A stretch of DNA of 21,351 nucleotides, from contig CALJZR010000037.1 in NCBI GenBank assembly GCA_937983635.1, positions 1 to 21,351 of the forward strand, given 5' to 3'. The notes under the pieces are model-generated. The model was not told the DNA's origin and ran no database searches. It was given only the letters and a program-made list of their open reading frames with translations. Of the stretch, positions 13,156-20,944 are shown piece by piece (position 1 is the first letter of the stretch; every line of letters begins with the position of its first letter). The stretch comes from an uncultured bacterium (lineage in GTDB: Bacteria > Patescibacteriota > Patescibacteriia > Patescibacteriales > UBA12465). Both the position numbers and the translations under genes were made by a program.

Positions 13156-14049
13156 TTAAAGCAAGCTTTCCCCGCTCATGCCAGCGGGTTTTTTTATATC
13201 TAATAATGACAAGACCGTGGGGGCAAAATCAGCGAGAGAGCCGGCCGGGGCGAGAATACTTAAATCGCCATCCAAAGGATCAGCTAAACCAATAGTTTTG
13301 CCTTGGTATTTTTCACCAATAAGAAGAAAGGGGACGGGGTTATCAGTTGGGTCCTTATCTTCCCAGTCAACCGCCAAATTCCAGGTACGCTCGGCATTAC
13401 CGAAAGGGGCAGTAATTATCACTAAGCCCCCACGGTTAATGATAGGGGTGATTATTTTCGGCAATAATTTATCAATCTGTTGCAAATTATTAACTGTTTC
13501 CTTAAAATCGCCCCGAGCCGAAGATTCATGAGCTAAAGATAGGCTAGCAAAGACAACATCGGCTTTACCAGGACGAGAAGCTTCACTAACAGCCCTAGCC
13601 ACCTCTTTGCCTAAAGGACGCAAGGCCTCTTCAGGGGCGGGAGTGCTTAGACAAACATAATCTTCGCCTCCATAAGGAATTTCTTTGTCATTGTTGAAAA
13701 AAAGACTTAAGCCAGGAAGTTGTTCACTGGCAACAATTTTAATTTGCCGCAAACCATGCAGACTCAAAACCTCTGACAAACAAGTTTCAGCCTTTAAAAA
13801 ATTATCCGCATCGTCAGGCAAACCGCAACCTAATGACCAATAGCGGCGACGGTAATCTTTAGTAGCTCCGGATAATAAAGAAACCGGATACTCACGAATA
13901 TATTTGAAAAAATTCGGCATCTTGGCCGCACTAACGGCATTCACTTCCGTGGCCGGGGCAACACCAAAACCATCTAAAAACAAACAGAGCAGAAAAGGCG
14001 GCTTTGCGGCCGCCAGCAGATTTTCAGATTGATCACCATCGATGCTCAT
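13156..14049 (-). CDS. iPGM-related protein lacking the transferase domain, probable pseudoenzyme
   Basis: 297 residues from the ATG at 14049; a TTG 15 nt upstream is also in frame but overlaps the enolase end. The segments align by eye with 2,3-bisphosphoglycerate-independent phosphoglycerate mutase (about 510 residues). LFLDGFGVAP (D26) is the first metal site, GLRQIKIVASEQ...LSLFFNN matches the C-terminal phosphatase domain, and so do NPVPFLLIGEK and the tail LADFAPTVLSLLDI...GMSGESLL. The central transferase domain of about 230 residues is absent. The serine motif NSEVGH is missing, DMVGH is SLSLAH (only H174 kept), DHGN is PFGN (215-218) and the HT-NPVP histidine is lost. It is probably not a mutase. 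It sits 2 nt after eno, where a true gpmI might be expected. It could be a regulatory or structural relative. Confidence 0.75.
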   Translation of the reverse strand: MSIDGDQSENLLAAAKPPFLLCLFLDGFGVAPATEVNAVSAAKMPNFFKYIREYPVSLLSGATKDYRRRYWSLGCGLPDDADNFLKAETCLSEVLSLHGLRQIKIVASEQLPGLSLFFNNDKEIPYGGEDYVCLSTPAPEEALRPLGKEVARAVSEASRPGKADVVFASLSLAHESSARGDFKETVNNLQQIDKLLPKIITPIINRGGLVIITAPFGNAERTWNLAVDWEDKDPTDNPVPFLLIGEKYQGKTIGLADPLDGDLSILAPAGSLADFAPTVLSLLDIKKPAGMSGESLL

Positions 14050-14051
14050 AT

Positions 14052-15365
14052 TTATTTTCGGCAAGCCGCCATTAAACCAGCAATTTCGGTTAAACGATTA
14101 TATTTAGAAACTCTTTCCCCGCGTGATAAGGAGCCGGCCTTCAGATACTGGGCGCACAAGGCCACAGCTAGATCAACGATGAAGTCATCATTAGTCTCCC
14201 CGCCCCGATGAGAGATAATTAACTGATAATGCTGGCGTTGAGCTAGTTTCGCACATTCAATTGTCTCCGTCAAGGTGCCAATTTGATTCGGTTTCAAGAC
14301 GATGGCATTAGCTGCCTGTTCGGCAATACCTCGGCGCAGACGCTCAATATTACTGACGAATAAGTCATCCCCTGCTAAGACCAACTTATCCCCTAAAGAA
14401 GCGGTGGCTTCGCGCCAAGCAGGCCAATCATCATCAGCTAAGCCGTCCTCTAAATAGATGATGGGGTATTTCTGCAACCAATCATTATAGAGACCGACTA
14501 GGCTTTGAGAGCTCAAGCAAGAATTATCTAAAGAAAAAATATACTGCTGAGCGCTTTCGTCATAAAGCTGGGCAGAACCGATATCAAGGCCGAGATTAAA
14601 ATCAACCTGAGGCTGATAGCCGGCTCTAATGACAGCCGCTAGCATCAACTCCAAAGCCTTCAAGCTAGAGTCCATATCAGGAGCATAGCCTCCCTCTAAA
14701 CCAGTATCAGTATCATAGCCTGATTCCCTTAAAATTTTACCCAGGGCGTGAAAAACTTCCGCCCCCGCCCGCACCATTCTTTCAGCCTTCCCTTCACAGG
14801 TAGTAGCTAAAAAGGCGTTAGAGTTTTTCTGCGGAACTAATAAGAATTCTTGAAAATCAAGATTAGTATCAGCATGACGCCCCCCGCTGAACATATTAAA
14901 AAGAGGAGTGGGAACGCAAGCGGGTGCCGGTAATTTAAAATGATCAATCAGATAAGCGTATAATTCTAAACCAGTACTAGCCGCCCCCGCCCGAGCGACT
15001 GCCAAAGAAACCGCGTTGATTGTATTAGCGCCCAGTTGTCTGCGGTCAGCCGTGCCGTCTAAATCAATCAGCAAACGGTCAATCTCTTCCTGAGAGGTGG
15101 CAGACAGACCGACCAAGCGCGGAGCAATTAATTCATTAATATGGTTAGCGGCTAATAGGACTCCCTTACCTTGATGGCGACGGCGATCACCATCGCGCAA
15201 ATCCTGAGCGCCAAAACGGCTGGATTTTAAACCCACCGGCACGCTCGCCTTCACTTTTTGTCCGGAGGCAAGTGTGAGGACAACCTCGAGAGTGGGGTAG
15301 CCGCGGGCGTCCAAAATCTCACGGGCGCTAAGAGCGGCAATTTTGCTATCGCTTATTTTTGGCAT
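14052..15365 (-). CDS. eno: enolase (divergent)
   Basis: 437 residues. It converts 2-phosphoglycerate to phosphoenolpyruvate in the cytoplasm. Conserved features are AREILDARGYPTLEV, LRDGD, H164 in GGRHAD, E173 in FQEF, E224 in GLEGGYAP, metal ligands D261, E306 (LEDG) and D333 (AGDDLFVSN), base K358 (LKPNQIGTLTET), H386-R387 and K409. Two departures stand out. The mobile loop PSGASTG is P43-V-G-L-K-S-S49, which puts Lys where the metal-coordinating Ser is normally found. SHRSGET is SHRGGET (G388), losing a phosphate-contacting Ser. DEGG is LEGG. All other key residues stay, so it is likely active but unusual. It starts 3 nt after pgk. Confidence 0.9.
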   Translation of the reverse strand: MPKISDSKIAALSAREILDARGYPTLEVVLTLASGQKVKASVPVGLKSSRFGAQDLRDGDRRRHQGKGVLLAANHINELIAPRLVGLSATSQEEIDRLLIDLDGTADRRQLGANTINAVSLAVARAGAASTGLELYAYLIDHFKLPAPACVPTPLFNMFSGGRHADTNLDFQEFLLVPQKNSNAFLATTCEGKAERMVRAGAEVFHALGKILRESGYDTDTGLEGGYAPDMDSSLKALELMLAAVIRAGYQPQVDFNLGLDIGSAQLYDESAQQYIFSLDNSCLSSQSLVGLYNDWLQKYPIIYLEDGLADDDWPAWREATASLGDKLVLAGDDLFVSNIERLRRGIAEQAANAIVLKPNQIGTLTETIECAKLAQRQHYQLIISHRGGETNDDFIVDLAVALCAQYLKAGSLSRGERVSKYNRLTEIAGLMAACRK

Positions 15366-15368
15366 ATT

Positions 15369-16541
15369 TTAAGAAATAATTTTTTTTAATCCCGGCATTT
15401 TTTCGCCACCAAGATAAGAGAGCATGGCTCCGCCAGCAGTAGACACCCAATCAACATAGGTTTCCATCTTCGTCATTTTCAAAGCCTCCACTGTTTCTCC
15501 GCCGCCGACTAAACCAAAGGCCCGGCCGGTTGAACGGGCGGCGACAACCGCCCCCACTGCTATTGTTCCGTGTTTATAAGACGCCTCTTCAAATTTACCT
15601 AAAGGGCCATTCCACACAATCGTCTGGGCTTTTTTTAAATAAGAACTGAATAAAGCGATACTCTCGGGGCCAATATCAAAAATCTTATCGCTTTTTTTGA
15701 TAGTTCTTAAATCCCGACGCACATTTTTACCATTAACAGTTTTTACCACCACATCAACCGGTAAAATTATCTTGGGCAGAGTTTTTTTCTTTTTCAAAAA
15801 AGAATCAACCAACTTATCAGCACTGGCATCATACAAAGAACGGCCAATTTCAATTCCCTGTCGGCGCCAAAAAGAGTTAGCTAAACCTCCGCCCAATAAA
15901 ATCTGACTAGCGCGCGGATATAATTTCTTGATAATCGGCGCCTTCGTGCTAATCTTTGCGCCTCCCATTACTACCACCAAGGGCTTAACCGGCTGCATAA
16001 TCTTTTGAAGATTTTTTAACTCCGCTTCTAACTGTAAACCGGCAAAAGCTTGAAGAAAACGAGTAATGGCGCTCACCGAAGCCTGTTCGCGGTGACAGAC
16101 AGAAAAAGCATCATTAACATAGACATCGGCTAAAGCGGCTAAAGCGCGGGCAAAAGGCAAAGCATTATCTTTCTCACCAGGATGAAAACGCAAATTTTCT
16201 AAAAAAATAATTTCTCCATTACCTAAGGAAGAGATAGCACCATCAACTTTTGGCCCGACTAAAGCGGGCACAAATTTAACCGGTAGTTTTACCAGTTTTT
16301 GCAAACGCCGCGCTAAAGCGCGAGTGGAAAATTCTTTATCCTCGCCTTGAGGATCGCCCCAGTGACTAATAATAATCAAGCGAGCACCACGTTCTTGCAA
16401 ATATTTAATAGTCGGCAAAGCAGCGGCAATACGATAGTCTTCGCTGATTTTCCCCTTGACGGCGGGAACATTAAAATCAACTCGGAGTAAAACTTTTAAT
16501 CCGCGCCAATTTTTTTTCTGCTTAAGACTCTTTATTTTCAT
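15369..16541 (-). CDS. pgk: phosphoglycerate kinase
   Basis: 390 residues, the normal length. It transfers the acyl phosphate of 1,3-bisphosphoglycerate to ADP. The N-terminal substrate domain has LLRVDFNVPAV, the ISHWGDPQG loop (usually SHLGRP, so the arginine is replaced), ENLRFHPGE and NDAFSVCHREQAS. The C-terminal nucleotide domain has VVMGGAKISTK, LLGGGLANSF, WNGPLGKFE and LVGGGETVEAL, ending in the usual STAGGAMLSYLGG helix. AAGAGA about 6 nt before the ATG is a weak Shine-Dalgarno. It starts 8 nt after the HtrA-like gene and is followed by eno after 3 nt, so expression is operonic. Confidence 0.97.
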   Translation of the reverse strand: MKIKSLKQKKNWRGLKVLLRVDFNVPAVKGKISEDYRIAAALPTIKYLQERGARLIIISHWGDPQGEDKEFSTRALARRLQKLVKLPVKFVPALVGPKVDGAISSLGNGEIIFLENLRFHPGEKDNALPFARALAALADVYVNDAFSVCHREQASVSAITRFLQAFAGLQLEAELKNLQKIMQPVKPLVVVMGGAKISTKAPIIKKLYPRASQILLGGGLANSFWRRQGIEIGRSLYDASADKLVDSFLKKKKTLPKIILPVDVVVKTVNGKNVRRDLRTIKKSDKIFDIGPESIALFSSYLKKAQTIVWNGPLGKFEEASYKHGTIAVGAVVAARSTGRAFGLVGGGETVEALKMTKMETYVDWVSTAGGAMLSYLGGEKMPGLKKIIS

Positions 16542-16549
16542 ATAATCTC

Positions 16550-17665
16550 TTATTTACCTGATCCTAAAACTACTTCCGTCTGAAAATTAGTGCCATTTCG
16601 GGAATAACTGACACTGACGCTATCGCCAGGGTTATAGGCAGAAAGGAGAATAGCTAAATCATTCTCCACATTAATTTCCACGCCGTTAAGACGAGTAATA
16701 ATATCGCCGTATTTCAAGCCGGCTTTATCAGCCGGACTATTTTTTAGTACTGCCGGGAGTTCAGCGTTGTTTTGTAAAAGTGCTCCCTTTTCCGGTAATT
16801 TTTCATTACCGGCCACGGCCGCTAAATTCAAATAATTAACCCCCAGAACCGGCCAAGCTAAAGAACGAGTTTTAAGGAGGGAGCGCCAATAAGCATCAAG
16901 CTCCGGAGCCACCAACCACTGCCCCTGCCAATCAAAAGCGCCCACCACTTCTCCAGAAAGATTGAAAACAAAGGCCGGAGCGCTGGATTCCGCATAAGCC
17001 AAACTTAATTCCTGCGGATAAGCATCGCTGGAACTAAGGGCTGTTTCCACTACTTTTGAGCCCAAAGCGTTTAAAAGAAAAGAATCACGCCCTGTGGCCA
17101 GCAATAAAGATTGCCCAGTCTTAATCTCTACATCAGGCACCAAGCGGCGCACATTCAAACTAGAGGCATCCTTTAGATGCAGAAAAACAAAAGCGCCAAC
17201 CTTTTCAGGAGAAACTAGCACTTGGTCAATTTCATATAATTTGCGGCTACTGTCGATAACAACATATTCAGAAATTACTTTTTTAGCCTCCGCCTCACTG
17301 AGATTCTGCGGCCAAGCGGCCATAATCCAACCATCAGTGGTGGCAGCCAAAGCCCGAGCAAAGGGGCGGCTTAATTCATAATAAGCATCAATCCCCTCTT
17401 CTTTAACAAAAACACTTAGTAAACTCGCCCGTAAATCGCGGATGGTTTCATCCGTTTTAACATCTTGATTAACAACCACTTTTTTCGGATCACGAATGAC
17501 TAAGTTGGAGGCCAGTGCCCCGTAGTTGCTTAAATTTAATTCACGATTAAAAGCGAGGGTGGAGCCGCCAGTGTTATAAAGGTTGGCAAAGAGAGCGCCG
17601 GTAATGCCAGCGATCAAACCAAAAGCGGTAGCAGTGAGAATGATGGGTAAGTAATTGTTTTTCAT
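16550..17665 (-). CDS. HtrA/DegP-like PDZ protein with degraded protease site
   Basis: 371 residues. One N-terminal membrane anchor (about 8-30) is followed by a trypsin-like fold of the HtrA family (about 60-255) and a C-terminal PDZ domain (about 272-370: VLGVNYLN, LKNSPADKAGLKYGDIITRLNG). The protease triad looks lost. In the segment TTDGWIMAAWPQ (109-120) the family has TNxHV, but no histidine is present. The aspartate segment is VSPEKVGAF. The GNSGGP motif is ESSAPAF (226-232) before a normal NLSGEVVG. It may be a non-catalytic periplasmic binding or quality-control protein that uses its PDZ domain. It overlaps no neighbour and lies 8 nt upstream of pgk. Confidence 0.82.
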   Translation of the reverse strand: MKNNYLPIILTATAFGLIAGITGALFANLYNTGGSTLAFNRELNLSNYGALASNLVIRDPKKVVVNQDVKTDETIRDLRASLLSVFVKEEGIDAYYELSRPFARALAATTDGWIMAAWPQNLSEAEAKKVISEYVVIDSSRKLYEIDQVLVSPEKVGAFVFLHLKDASSLNVRRLVPDVEIKTGQSLLLATGRDSFLLNALGSKVVETALSSSDAYPQELSLAYAESSAPAFVFNLSGEVVGAFDWQGQWLVAPELDAYWRSLLKTRSLAWPVLGVNYLNLAAVAGNEKLPEKGALLQNNAELPAVLKNSPADKAGLKYGDIITRLNGVEINVENDLAILLSAYNPGDSVSVSYSRNGTNFQTEVVLGSGK

Positions 17666-17674
17666 AAAGAAGGA

Positions 17675-18441
17675 TTAAAGCCAACGGGCTGTTAATAAAA
17701 TTACAATCAAGCTAATAGCGGTAAATAAAGCGTAGTTTTTAATTTTACGGCCGCTTAGATTGTTATTTAAATAAAGACGGGCAAAATTAATAACCGAATA
17801 ATAAGCCAGCGTACACAAAATTGCAGAAATTAAATAGTTAAGAGGCAGAAGGGTTAACATCATCGCAATCTCTCCGGTTAAAAGAGCGAGGATGGGCCAA
17901 AGATACCAATTTTCCTGCTTTCTCCAAGACTGGGAAAAAGCAATGACCTGGGTATTAATAAACAAAACCACAATAAATAATAACAATAAGGGCCAAGGTG
18001 ATAGACTTAAAAAAGACTGCAAACCAAACATAGAAGTGGCTGCTAAAAAAACAGTCAACAGTCCACCATATAAAGAAATCTGCGCCCACTCGGATTGCTC
18101 ATCACCATTAGCCGCTTTCTTAGTAGCTATAAGATAGCGATACAAATGCCAGACCATCAATAAGCAAAGGAACTGAGTCAGCCAAGGTCGAGATAGAAGA
18201 GAAAGAAAAAGATAAAAGTTACTCAACAAGAGGGCTGAAGCCGCGTAAATAAAGAGGAAGCGCTGAGAGAATTTACGACCGACCGCTTCGTAGGCGACCA
18301 ACAATAATAAGGCTAAAGAGGCGACAATTAATATCCAAAAAGCATGGGGATAATAGACGACTAGCTGCCAACCAAGCCAAAAAAAGATTGGAGCGCTCCA
18401 AAATATTAATTTAAGAATTAAGGATATTTTTTTATTATCAT
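17675..18441 (-). CDS. polytopic membrane protein, needs a -1 frameshift from its ATG
   Basis: In one continuous frame from about 18304 this encodes a hydrophobic protein of roughly 210 residues with about 6-7 helices, but with no ATG start, only TTG. The same frame stays open upstream to the lipoprotein stop (18458-18460). An ATG at 18441 begins MIIKK, then reaches a stop after 7 codons, unless the ribosome or polymerase slips back one base on the A7 run at 18427-18433. It then reads MIIKKISLILKLIFWSAPIF and joins the main frame, giving 255 residues and an extra N-terminal helix pair. No family recognised; no signal other than the helices. Could also be a sequencing indel in the homopolymer. 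Confidence 0.7.
18427..18433 (-). other. A-AAA-AAA slippery heptamer
   Basis: On the minus strand, in the frame of the ATG at 18441, the codons read ATA AAA AAA TAT, that is X-XXY-YYZ with all A, the classical -1 slippage heptamer and also a site for polymerase slippage. A -1 slip here is exactly what restores the frame of the downstream membrane protein. Confidence 0.5.
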
Positions 18442-18457
18442 AAAAATAATCTAGAGT

Positions 18458-20848
18458 TCAGGGCGCCAAGGGAGAGGAAGAAGAGGCGCCATCGCCGACA
18501 CTAGCCTCAGAAGAAGAAGCTACCAAGGAATCGGCGCTCAAAGGATCGACGACGGTGGTTTCGGCCGACGGTGGTAAAATCGGTCCAACCGGCAAACTTG
18601 GCTTTGTTTCTTCCGCGGGAGCCGCAATCACTTCAGGCTCTTCTTTAACTGGCGTCACCAACTGATCAAGCTCGGTGTCTGGCGTCAGCTTCAAAGAGCG
18701 CAACAAACTTAAATCACTCAAACTATTAACTTTCAAATACTTATTAGAGAGAGAGTAGAGGGCGTCTTGAATATATAGGGCCCGCTGGACGGAATTGTCA
18801 TAACAATAAGAACCGCAGAAATAATCAGAACGCTGATATTTACCGCCGTCAGAGTGATCAATCTGGCCACGCAATTGAAAACGATTATTTTCAATACTAA
18901 AAACTAAGGCGCCACTAAAGTAGCGGCGATAGTTATTGACCATAGAAGTTAAAGAAACGGGAATAGAGAGCAGATTCTTCTCCTTACTAAATAAAAAAGC
19001 TTTATGATTATAAAGGGCTAAAGAATCACTGCCGGCAGCACCGGCAACATAGGTATCGAGCTCGCGCGGATTAGCCGGGTCGCTAACATCAAAAAGAGAT
19101 AATTTAACACCGCCTGTTTTAATATTGCCATAGACATCGGTTTGAACATCTTTACCCAAACCGATTAAAGTATTCTCATCATAGGGATGAAGATAATTAG
19201 AAAAGCCAGGAACCTTCAACTCGCCCAAGAGCTTAGGGGCGGTCGCATTACTAAGGTCAATTACAAACAAAGGATCCGTTTGCTTAAAGGTCACCAAGTA
19301 AGCACGCTTACCTAAAAAACGAACAGAATAGATTCTCTCACCGGGAGCGAGGTTTTCAACGGAACCTAATAACTTTAATTCCGGAGACAAGATAAAAAGG
19401 TTAGAATAAGACTCGGAAGCGCCCGTACCCATAGTAAAATTACGACTCCTGGTAGTAGCTAAACGAAAATTACCATCTCCATCTTCATCAAAAGAAAATT
19501 GATTCAAAGCAGCTCCAGGCACGGAACCGTTAGCACGGTAAGCGGGTTGGCCACCATTAAGAGCAAACTTATGAATCACAGTCCGCTCTAAATTCTTCTC
19601 CTCTTCTTTATATTTATTTTGCAAAGCCTCGGTCACCTTAGCTTCCAAATCAGTCAGTTCGGCAACGGAACGAGAAGACAAAAAGCTTTCAAAAATTTGC
19701 ATCAGCTTCTGACGCTTTTCCTGCTTATTTAAAATGTCACTATCAACCGCATCAATTTTAGCTAACCGCTCCTTCTCAGCCGCACTTAACTTATCACTTA
19801 ACACTGAACGCATCACTGTCAAGCTCAATTCCTCCGCATCTAAATACTGAGTATAGGCAATGAAAAGATTTTTAGCGGACACATAAATATTCTGAGCATT
19901 ACTGAGGAGATAGGTTTGGGAAAAAACAGGCGCATCCGGAGTCTTTAAATCTAAAGAATTTAAAGAAACAAAATTGTAGGCGTCATAGTCAACGTCAAAA
20001 TAATAAACATCGGGAGCAAAACAACGCTTACCCTCAGCACAATCCGTACTTAAAATCTTTCCGCCATCAACCAGGCGCGGAACTAGAGTCTCACCGGCCA
20101 CGTAGTTATTATAATTATTCAGAATTAAGTACAAATTGCCCGCCACTAAACGGGAGTCGCGATAACTACCTTCAAAATCAAGGGTCCGAATTTGCTTCGG
20201 GGACGCCGGATCGCTTAAATCAAAAATATTAACAAAAGTATAGGGAGATTGGCGGCGGAAACCCCGATAAACTTCGGAATTCATAATCTGACTATCAGCT
20301 CCAATCACCACTAAACGATCACTGTCCAAATAAATTTCTGAGGGGCGAGAACTGAAAGAAATTTTTGCCACCGCCGCTGTTTCTCCAGCCGGGGAAGCTT
20401 TAATAATATGGAAATCATTATAAATAACAGCATAAATATATTTCCCATCAGTCTTGATAATATCCGCCTCATCCACTCCTTGTACTTGAACGTTAGTGCG
20501 AGAATAGTCGTCACTGGCAGCGCTAGAACTTTGAGGACTGACACTTTCCTTCATGGCGCCATCAGCAACACTAAGGGCCATATCAATATTCTGTCCCCCA
20601 GGGGTCAGAGAATTGCGATAATAGGTGGGGCGAGAGACTGCCTGTTTATCAAGAAAAGATTTCAATTCTTCGTAATTAGCAAATTTTTTCATCTGTCCAC
20701 TATTGCTTCCCTCTGCCAGCGGCGCCGGTGTTTCCTCAGAAAGAGGAACCATGGGTTCAATTTTTTTCTTCTGCCAGGGCAAAGAACAAGCTCCCAAAAA
20801 AACAGCTAAAAGAAGAATAAAAACCAAAAAATATGAATTCCTTTTCAT
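18458..20848 (-). CDS. lipoprotein with C-terminal beta-propeller domain
   Basis: 796 residues. A lipoprotein signal (VFILLLAVFLGAC, Cys21 lipidated) leads into a linker. The signature SRTNVQVQGVDEADIIKTDG (about 117-135) is characteristic of the secreted beta-propeller family (Pfam PF09826/COG4880). Blades follow with repeating FDLSDPASPKQIRTL, FDVSDPANPRELDT and VIDLSNATAPKLLGEL units. A coiled-coil insertion (LSAAEKERLAKIDAVDSDIL...LEAKVTEALQNKYKEEEKN, roughly 355-420) interrupts the propeller. The last 65 residues are Pro/Ser/Glu-rich and probably disordered. It is exported and membrane-anchored; ligand unknown. It is the first gene of a six-gene unit with the membrane protein, HtrA-like protein, pgk, eno and the iPGM relative. 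Confidence 0.9.
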   Translation of the reverse strand: MKRNSYFLVFILLLAVFLGACSLPWQKKKIEPMVPLSEETPAPLAEGSNSGQMKKFANYEELKSFLDKQAVSRPTYYRNSLTPGGQNIDMALSVADGAMKESVSPQSSSAASDDYSRTNVQVQGVDEADIIKTDGKYIYAVIYNDFHIIKASPAGETAAVAKISFSSRPSEIYLDSDRLVVIGADSQIMNSEVYRGFRRQSPYTFVNIFDLSDPASPKQIRTLDFEGSYRDSRLVAGNLYLILNNYNNYVAGETLVPRLVDGGKILSTDCAEGKRCFAPDVYYFDVDYDAYNFVSLNSLDLKTPDAPVFSQTYLLSNAQNIYVSAKNLFIAYTQYLDAEELSLTVMRSVLSDKLSAAEKERLAKIDAVDSDILNKQEKRQKLMQIFESFLSSRSVAELTDLEAKVTEALQNKYKEEEKNLERTVIHKFALNGGQPAYRANGSVPGAALNQFSFDEDGDGNFRLATTRSRNFTMGTGASESYSNLFILSPELKLLGSVENLAPGERIYSVRFLGKRAYLVTFKQTDPLFVIDLSNATAPKLLGELKVPGFSNYLHPYDENTLIGLGKDVQTDVYGNIKTGGVKLSLFDVSDPANPRELDTYVAGAAGSDSLALYNHKAFLFSKEKNLLSIPVSLTSMVNNYRRYFSGALVFSIENNRFQLRGQIDHSDGGKYQRSDYFCGSYCYDNSVQRALYIQDALYSLSNKYLKVNSLSDLSLLRSLKLTPDTELDQLVTPVKEEPEVIAAPAEETKPSLPVGPILPPSAETTVVDPLSADSLVASSSEASVGDGASSSSPLAP

Positions 20849-20907
20849 AAATTATAATATTATTGACAAATCCGTTAAAATTAATGATAACAGACTTATC
20901 AATATAT

Positions 20908-20936
20908 ATAATAGTATAAAACTGGGCTTTTAACAA
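20908..20936 (-). promoter_or_regulatory. probable promoter of the lipoprotein-glycolysis operon
   Basis: Minus strand TTGTTA (20931-20936), 17-bp spacer, TATTAT (20908-20913). The predicted start near 20901 gives a leader of about 53 nt. The match is moderate; a TATAAT just before the ATG cannot serve because it is too close. Confidence 0.5.
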
Positions 20937-20944
20937 ACGAAAAA

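Noticed and set aside
13178..13531. 117-codon plus-strand open frame
   Set aside because: Antisense shadow of the iPGM-like gene, with no start signal or motif.
18388..18401. 14-nt perfect palindrome TTGGAGCGCTCCAA
   Set aside because: Considered as a frameshift stimulator or operator; it is 25 nt past the slippery run, inside coding sequence, and forms only a 5-bp hairpin, so chance is likely.
18458..18460. TGA between lipoprotein and membrane-protein frame read as sense (recoded TGA, as in Gracilibacteria/SR1)
   Set aside because: The two genes are in the same frame, but TGA also ends the 69-residue gene and the L,D-transpeptidase and never occurs inside the conserved genes, so the standard stop meaning holds.
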